A DNA stretch of 64,000 nucleotides from contig NZ_BDDE01000017.1 of assembly GCF_008327685.1 (NCBI RefSeq), positions 124,001 through 188,000 of the forward strand, in the 5' to 3' direction. This DNA is from Actinomadura sp. K4S16. Lineage in GTDB: Bacteria > Actinomycetota > Actinomycetes > Streptosporangiales > Streptosporangiaceae. Below, in pieces: positions 59,044 through 64,000 of the stretch (the stretch's first letter is position 1; each line of letters starts with the position of its first letter). The notes under the pieces were generated by a model. That model was not told the origin of the DNA and searched no databases. It saw only the letters and a program-made list of their open reading frames with translations. The translations under genes and the position numbers were made by a program.

Positions 59044-59744
59044 GCCCGTCCGGCGGTCTGAGATGGGACCGAGCCGTCCTCGGACAGCCGGCCGTCGGTC
59101 ATGGAGTACACGCGGTCGGCGGCGGTGAGCCGGGCCAGGTCGTGGGTGACCATGACCGTGGCCAGCCGCCGGTCGCGGGTGAGCCCGGCCAGCAGCTCGA
59201 CGACCTGCTCGCCGCGGTGGTGGTCGAGGGCGCTGGTGGGCTCGTCCACGAGGAGCACCTCCGGGCCGTTCATCAGCGCGCGGGCGATGTTGACCCGCTG
59301 GCGCTCGCCGCCCGACATCTGGTGCGGCCGCTTGTGCTCCATGCCGGCGAGGTCCACGGCGGCCAGGAGTCCGCGGGCCCGGGCGGCGGCCCGCCGCGGC
59401 GACCGGCCGGCCATGTGCGCCATCACCGTCAACTGGTCGAGGGCCGTCAGCGAGGCCGGGAGGTTCGGCTGCTGGAAGACGATGCCGATGTGGTCGCGGC
59501 GCAGCCGGGTCCGTTCGGCGGGACGCAGCCCGGTGGTCTCCCGGCCCGCCACCAGCACCGTCCCGGCGGCGGGGGCGATGAGCGTCGCGGCGACGGCCAG
59601 CAGGCTCGACTTGCCGGATCCGGACGGCCCGACGACCGCGGCGAACTCGCCGGGCCCGACCGCCAGGCTCACGTGGTCGAGCGCGGTGAGGGTGCGGTCC
59701 CCGTCGGGATAGGTCAGGACGACGTCGGTGAGGGCCAGGCTCAT
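59031..59744 (-). CDS. ABC transporter ATP-binding protein (MacB/LolD type)
   Basis: A 237-residue ATPase. Walker A VVGPSGSGKSSLLA (about 37-50), Q-loop FQQPNLPASLTAL, signature MSGGERQRVNIARAL, Walker B VLLVDEPTSALD and switch His in MVTHDLARL. Its ATG overlaps the permease gene stop (ATGA). Type of transporter: MacB/LolCDE-like, moving lipids, peptides or antibiotics outward. Confidence 0.94.
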   Translation of the reverse strand: MSLALTDVVLTYPDGDRTLTALDHVSLAVGPGEFAAVVGPSGSGKSSLLAVAATLIAPAAGTVLVAGRETTGLRPAERTRLRRDHIGIVFQQPNLPASLTALDQLTVMAHMAGRSPRRAAARARGLLAAVDLAGMEHKRPHQMSGGERQRVNIARALMNGPEVLLVDEPTSALDHHRGEQVVELLAGLTRDRRLATVMVTHDLARLTAADRVYSMTDGRLSEDGSVPSQTAGRAQPR

Positions 59745-60796
59745 CGTGCGGCTCCCAGCGCGGTCAGCGGATCGACAGAGGTGATCTTGCGGATGGCCAG
59801 CGCGGCGCCCGCCGCCCCGAGGACGACCATCACCGCGACGGGCAGCACGGTGGTGGCGGCCGAGACCACGAACGGGACCCGGTCCCCGATGGCGAACCCC
59901 GCCAGCCCTCCGACGGCGCCGCCGAGCCCGGCCCCGGCCAGGAGCACCAGGACGGCCTGGGCGAGCGCGTCGCGCAGCAGGTAGCCGGTGCTCGCGCCGA
60001 GTGCCTTCAGCACGGCCACGTCGCCGCGGCGCTGGATCGTCCAGACCGTGAAGAACGCGCCGATGACCAGCGCCGAGATGGCGAACAGGAAGCCCCGCAT
60101 GAGTTGCAGCGACCCGTTCTCGGAGGAGAACGACGGGATCGCGGACTTGGCGTCCCCCTGGGCGATGGTGGTGGTGGCGAGCCGCCGGTCGGCCGCGTCC
60201 AGGTCGGCATGGCCGGTCTCGCGGAGCAGCAGGACGGTCGCGGCCCGGTCGCCGCCGGACGGTTCCAGGGCGCGCCAGTCGTCGATCCCGATCCAGGCGA
60301 CCGGCGTGTGGCTGTAAGAGGAAGCACTGCCCTTACCCGCCACGGTGAGCCCGTGCCCGAAGACCTGCACCCTGTCGCCGGGCGCCAGCCCGGTGCTCTC
60401 GGCCAGCTCCTCCGACAGCACGATCTGCCCGGACGCGGGCGGGTGCGCCCGGTTCCCCGGAGCGACCCCGAAGAGCGCCGCAGGCGCGCCGCGTTCACCG
60501 GACGGGCCGAAGGACATCCGGCCCATCGAGATGCCGAGCGGCTCGGCCCTCACCCCCGGGACGTCCTGCCAGCCCTTCGCCGTCGCCGTACCGATCCGGC
60601 TCCCCGAGAAGGTGGCCTCACCGCCGAAGACGATGTGGTCGGCGGGCAGGTCCTCGACGGCCGAGGCGCTGTCGCGCGCCAGCCCGGCCGTCAGCCCGGA
60701 CAGCAGGGTCACCAGCAGCGTGATGAGCAGCACGACCGACCCCATGAGCGCGAACCGCCCCTTGGCGAACCGCAGGTCCCGCAGTGCCACGAACAC
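59741..60796 (-). CDS. ABC transporter permease (FtsX/MacB type)
   Basis: A 351-residue permease: first helix (SVVLLITLLVTLLSGLTAGL), an extracellular domain of about 180 residues, then three helices including FFTVWTIQRRGDVAVLKALGA, the FtsX/MacB signature loop. It is coupled to the ATPase gene. It starts 169 bases from the divergent two-component genes, which may regulate it. Confidence 0.92.
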   Translation of the reverse strand: MFVALRDLRFAKGRFALMGSVVLLITLLVTLLSGLTAGLARDSASAVEDLPADHIVFGGEATFSGSRIGTATAKGWQDVPGVRAEPLGISMGRMSFGPSGERGAPAALFGVAPGNRAHPPASGQIVLSEELAESTGLAPGDRVQVFGHGLTVAGKGSASSYSHTPVAWIGIDDWRALEPSGGDRAATVLLLRETGHADLDAADRRLATTTIAQGDAKSAIPSFSSENGSLQLMRGFLFAISALVIGAFFTVWTIQRRGDVAVLKALGASTGYLLRDALAQAVLVLLAGAGLGGAVGGLAGFAIGDRVPFVVSAATTVLPVAVMVVLGAAGAALAIRKITSVDPLTALGAAR

Positions 60797-60965
60797 CGGC
60801 GCCCCCGTTCCACGTGATCTGGGATTGACGTCTCCCAGCGTGCGCCGCGGGGCCGTCCCGGCACATCGTGCGCCGGGACGCGCGGAACGCCTTCTTCCGG
60901 ACGGCCGGACATCAACCTTTCGATCGATGCGACCAGGGGAACCCGTCGCCTACGCTGAGTGAGAA

Positions 60966-62171
60966 ATGCCGAACGATCCGTTCTCGCCGGCGGTGCGGCT
61001 GCTCGGCTGGGCAGTGCACGGCACCTTCCTGGTGCTGCTCGCGATCGCCCTGGTGCGCACGCTGCACGACGGGCAGGCGGGGGCGGCGGCCGGGGGGTTC
61101 GCGCTCGGCGTCCTCTATGCCGGCGGGGTGGTCTGGGCCGGACGGCACCGGACGCCTCGTCCGATCCCTGCCCGGTTGTGGCTCGCGCTGCTCACCGCGG
61201 GCTGGGCGGGGCTGGCCCTGGCCTCACCCGACTTCGTCTGGCTGGCCTTCCCGCTGTTCTTCCTCTACCTGCACCTGCTGCCGCTGCCCGCCGCGCTGCC
61301 CGGCGTCGTGCTGCTGACGGCCGCGGCGGTCGCGGCCGTGGCCTGGCACGGCGGCGGGGTCACGCTGGCGGAGGTGCTGGGCCCGAGCATCGGCGCCTCG
61401 GTCGCCACGCTCATGGCCCTCGCCTACCGGGCCCTGTACCGGGAGAGCGAGCAGCGCCGCCGGCTCATCGAGGACCTCGTCCGCACCCGCGAGAAACTCC
61501 TCGGCGCGGAGGCCGACGCGGCCCGGCTCACCGAGCGCGAGCGCCTGGCCCGCGAGATCCACGACACGCTCGCCCAGGGGATGTCCAGCATCATCCTGCT
61601 GCTGCGCGCCGCCCGCCGCGACCTCGACACCGACCCGGGCGCCGCGCTCGGACGGCTGGCGGAGGCCGAGCAGGCCGCCGCGGAGAACCTCGAGGAGGCC
61701 CGCAACTTCGTACGCGCGCTGGCCCCGCCCGCCCTCCAGCGGTCGTCCCTGCCGGACGCGCTGCGCCGTCTCACCGAGTCGGCCGCCGCCCGTTCCGCGG
61801 CCCGCATCCGCTTCGAGGTGTCCGGGTCCCCCGCCGAACTCCCGGTCGACTACGAGGTGGCCCTGCTGCGCATCGCCCAAGGGGCCCTCGGGAACGCCGC
61901 CAGGCACTCCGGCGCCGAGAACGTCGGAGTCACCCTGACCTACCTTGACGACATGGTGGTGCTGGACGTCTACGACGACGGCCGCGGCTTCGACCCGGCG
62001 GCGGGCGGCGGGCGTCCACCGGAGGACGGGCCGGGCACCGGCTACGGGCTGCGGACGATGCGCGACCGGGCCCGCGCCCTGGGCGGGGCGCTCACCGTCG
62101 AGTCGGCCCCTCGGGAGGGGACGGCCGTGGTCGCGACCCTGCCGCTGCCCGAGGGCGAGGAGCGGCGGTGA
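60966..62171 (+). CDS. NarL-type sensor histidine kinase
   Basis: A 401-residue kinase. Five N-terminal membrane helices (up to about 155), DHp with His199 in RERLAREIHDTLAQGMSSIIL (HisKA_3), and HATPase with DDGRGFDPAAGGG and GYGLRTMRDRARALGG. A TACGCT -10-like element (60951-60956) is ten bases before the ATG, so a very short or no leader. The response regulator overlaps by GTGA. Divergent from an ABC exporter. Confidence 0.92.
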   Translation: MPNDPFSPAVRLLGWAVHGTFLVLLAIALVRTLHDGQAGAAAGGFALGVLYAGGVVWAGRHRTPRPIPARLWLALLTAGWAGLALASPDFVWLAFPLFFLYLHLLPLPAALPGVVLLTAAAVAAVAWHGGGVTLAEVLGPSIGASVATLMALAYRALYRESEQRRRLIEDLVRTREKLLGAEADAARLTERERLAREIHDTLAQGMSSIILLLRAARRDLDTDPGAALGRLAEAEQAAAENLEEARNFVRALAPPALQRSSLPDALRRLTESAAARSAARIRFEVSGSPAELPVDYEVALLRIAQGALGNAARHSGAENVGVTLTYLDDMVVLDVYDDGRGFDPAAGGGRPPEDGPGTGYGLRTMRDRARALGGALTVESAPREGTAVVATLPLPEGEERR

Positions 62172-62806
62172 GCGGGCCGATCCGCATCCTGCTGGTGGAC
62201 GACCATCCCGTGGTGCGCTCCGGGATCCGCGCCATGCTCGCCGACCAGCCCGACTTCGTGCTGGTCGGCGAGGCCGCGACGGGACGGGAGGGCGTCGAGG
62301 AGGCGCACCGCCTCTCCCCCGACGTCGTGCTCATGGACCTGCAGCTCGGCACCGGGATCCACGGCAGCGAGGCCACCCGCCAGATCACCGCCGCCGGGCC
62401 GGACGCGCCGCGCGTCCTCGTGCTCACCACGTTCGACACCGACTCCGACATCCTCGCCGCCGTCGAGGCCGGCGCCACGGGCTACCTGCTCAAGGACGCG
62501 CCCCCGGACAGGCTGTTCACCGCGATCCGGTCGGCCGCCGCCGGCGACAGCGCCCTCGCGCCGAGCGTCGCCTCGCGCCTCCTCGGCCGGATGCGCTCGC
62601 CCACCGCGACGCTGACCGCCCGCGAGCTGGAGGTGCTGCGGCTGGTCGCCGAGGGGCTCTCGAACCGGCAGATCAGCAAGCGGCTGTTCCTCAGCGAGAC
62701 CACGATCAAGACGCACCTGGTGCACATCTACGCCAAGCTCGGCGTCGACTCCCGCACGGCCGCGGTCGCCGCCGCCACCCGCCGCGGCCTGATCCGCCCC
62801 ACCTGA
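62168..62806 (+). CDS. NarL/FixJ-type response regulator
   Basis: A 212-residue regulator. Receiver with acidic DD at 11-12 and phospho-Asp57 in VVLMDLQLGTG; Lys in GYLLKDAPP; C-terminal LuxR HTH LTARELEVLRLVAEGLSNRQ then FLSETTIKTHLVHIYAKLGV. GTG start overlapping the kinase stop. The pair probably regulates the divergent ABC exporter or the convergent MMPL exporter. Confidence 0.94.
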   Translation: MSGPIRILLVDDHPVVRSGIRAMLADQPDFVLVGEAATGREGVEEAHRLSPDVVLMDLQLGTGIHGSEATRQITAAGPDAPRVLVLTTFDTDSDILAAVEAGATGYLLKDAPPDRLFTAIRSAAAGDSALAPSVASRLLGRMRSPTATLTARELEVLRLVAEGLSNRQISKRLFLSETTIKTHLVHIYAKLGVDSRTAAVAAATRRGLIRPT

Positions 62807-62841
62807 CCGCCTCCCGCACCGCGCCGCCCGGGGCCGACCAC

Positions 62842-64000
62842 TCAGACCCGGGCCTTCTCCGCGGCCTTGACCAGGGCGGGCTCCGCGGGGCGGCGGCCGG
62901 GCATCCACCAGTTGGCCTTGCCGCACAGTTCCATCACGGCGGGCACGAGGATCATCCGGACGACGGTGGCGTCGATGAGGACGGCGACGGCCATGCCGAG
63001 GCCGATCTGCTTGACCGACACGTCGGAGCCGAGCAGGGACGTCCCGAAGACGGCGATCATGATGGCGGCCGCGGCCGTGATGACCTTGGCGGTGCGGGCC
63101 AGCCCGCGGGTGACGGCCGCCCGGGTGTCGCCGGTGCGCTCGTACTCCTCCCGGACCCGCGAGATCAGGAACACCTCGTAGTCCATGGACAGGCCGAACA
63201 GGAGCGGGAACATCATCATCGGGACCCAGGTCGTGATCGGCATCTCGGTGGGGAAGCCCAGGGCCGAGCCGAGCCATCCCCACTGGACGACCGCCACCAG
63301 CACGCCGTAGGCGGCGCCGATCGACAGCAGGTTCATCACCGCGGCCTGCACCGCGATCGTCACCGACCGGACGAGCGCGATCAGCAGCACCAGGGACAGG
63401 GCGAGGACGACCGCGACCATCAGGGGCAGGCGCGCGCCGACGTCCTCCGCGACGTCGATCGCGGCGGCGTTGGGCCCGCCCACCTGGACCTCGGCGCCGC
63501 CGGGCGCCTTGGGCAGGACGTCGTCGCGCAGCTCGTGCACCAGGTCGGCGGTCGCCTCGTCCTGCGACCCGGTCTTCGGGAAGGCCATGAACGTGGCGGC
63601 CCGCCCGTCCTCGCTGATCCGGGCCGGAGTGACGGAGGCGATGCCGCCGGTCCTGCCGACCGCCTCGACGACGGGACGCAGATCGGCGTCCGCCGAGCCG
63701 ATCCGGGCGGCGAAGATCAGGGGCGCGCCGTAGCCGGGGCCGAAGCCCTCGGAGAGGATCTCGTAGGAGGTGTAGCTGCTCCGGTCGCGCGGCTGGACGC
63801 TGGCGTCGGGCAGGCTCAGCCGCATCGACAGCGTGGGAGCCGCGAGCACGAGCAGGCCGGCGCCCGCCAGGACCGCCGCGAGCAGCGGCCGGCGCTGCAC
63901 CGTCACGGCCCACCGCTCGGCCGGGGGGCGCCGCTCGGCGGAGCGCGGGCGGGGCGCGCGGCGCGGCAGCCGCAGCGAGTCGATCCGGTGGCCGGTGAAG
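62842..64000 (-). CDS. MMPL-family RND transporter, C-terminal part (runs off the window)
   Basis: The gene is open to the right edge; 386 codons are visible. They cover the second half of an MMPL exporter: helix TVQRRPLLAAVLAGAGLLVLA, a large external domain, then five helices including TWVPMMMFPLLFGLSMDYEVFLISRVREEYERTG, the conserved MMPL GLSMDYEVFL motif, and AVLIDATVVRMILVPAVMEL. It ends RPAEPALVKAAEKARV. Substrates in actinobacteria are lipids or antibiotics. An in-frame GTG/Met at about 63906 is internal. Confidence 0.92.
   Translation of the reverse strand, partial: FTGHRIDSLRLPRRAPRPRSAERRPPAERWAVTVQRRPLLAAVLAGAGLLVLAAPTLSMRLSLPDASVQPRDRSSYTSYEILSEGFGPGYGAPLIFAARIGSADADLRPVVEAVGRTGGIASVTPARISEDGRAATFMAFPKTGSQDEATADLVHELRDDVLPKAPGGAEVQVGGPNAAAIDVAEDVGARLPLMVAVVLALSLVLLIALVRSVTIAVQAAVMNLLSIGAAYGVLVAVVQWGWLGSALGFPTEMPITTWVPMMMFPLLFGLSMDYEVFLISRVREEYERTGDTRAAVTRGLARTAKVITAAAAIMIAVFGTSLLGSDVSVKQIGLGMAVAVLIDATVVRMILVPAVMELCGKANWWMPGRRPAEPALVKAAEKARV

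Noticed and set aside
1..64000. tRNA or rRNA genes, insertion sequences, CRISPR arrays, phage attachment sites
   Set aside because: None recognised on either strand by reading; a tRNA or transposase search would settle it.

Overview
The window is GC-rich actinomycete DNA. GTG starts are common, ATGA/GTGA stop-start overlaps are frequent, several genes look leaderless, and the regulators belong to families typical of actinobacteria (SigE-type ECF sigma, COG2345, AraC, TetR, BlaI). Gene content would suit a Streptosporangiales member such as Actinomadura, but that placement is inference.

Layout. (1) 1-2000: the end of an aromatic meta-cleavage operon. A RidA-type deaminase is intact, but the acetaldehyde dehydrogenase and the 4-hydroxy-2-oxovalerate aldolase behind it are truncated, frameshifted or internally deleted. 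(2) 2080-5220: a leucine-rich protein, a type III polyketide synthase coupled to an isoprenylcysteine-type methyltransferase, and a small Cys-containing protein. (3) 5215-7923: a Cys-rich COG2345 regulator divergent from folE and a ferredoxin reductase, with two copies of one operator between them. (4) 7972-13713: a minus-strand operon with two acyl-adenylating enzymes and an anti-sigma-type ATPase, divergent from an AraC regulator, then a substrate-binding protein without a signal peptide. (5) 13858-15036: a SigE-family sigma factor and a membrane-anchored partner. (6) 15107-23260: a complete kdpFABC-kdpDE potassium system with an extra small membrane peptide in front and an enlarged KdpC. 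(7) 23446-32745: GH15 glycosidase, RibD-like reductase, nitronate monooxygenase, a LysE remnant, alpha/beta hydrolase, aldo/keto reductase, ABM monooxygenase, AraC and TetR regulators, and a secreted collagen-like protein. (8) 32954-45841: GT-C-type membrane protein, a badly deleted Kup remnant, TerC, a second AraC locus, an amidohydrolase-TetR pair, LysR, a hexapeptide acetyltransferase and a Na+/H+-type antiporter. (9) 45864-57414: a membrane-stress-like block with a 1625-residue AAA+ ATPase, flotillin (YqiK-like), OB-fold membrane partner (YqiJ-like), PAP2 phosphatase, TerB, M56 peptidase with BlaI repressor, and a CDF metal transporter. (10) 57628-64000: disulfide-reductase-like flavoprotein, a MacB-type ABC exporter, a NarL-type two-component pair, and an MMPL exporter that runs off the end.

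How parts fit. The kdp genes form one transcription unit for high-affinity K+ uptake and its sensing, while the only other K+ importer here (Kup) is dead. The flotillin/OB-fold/AAA+ trio with TerB and TerC nearby is the best candidate for a poorly described envelope or metal-stress system. Two BlaI-type boxes around the PAP2 gene suggest that the BlaI-M56 pair controls part of that block. At least four pseudogenes in 64 kb point to ongoing local gene loss.
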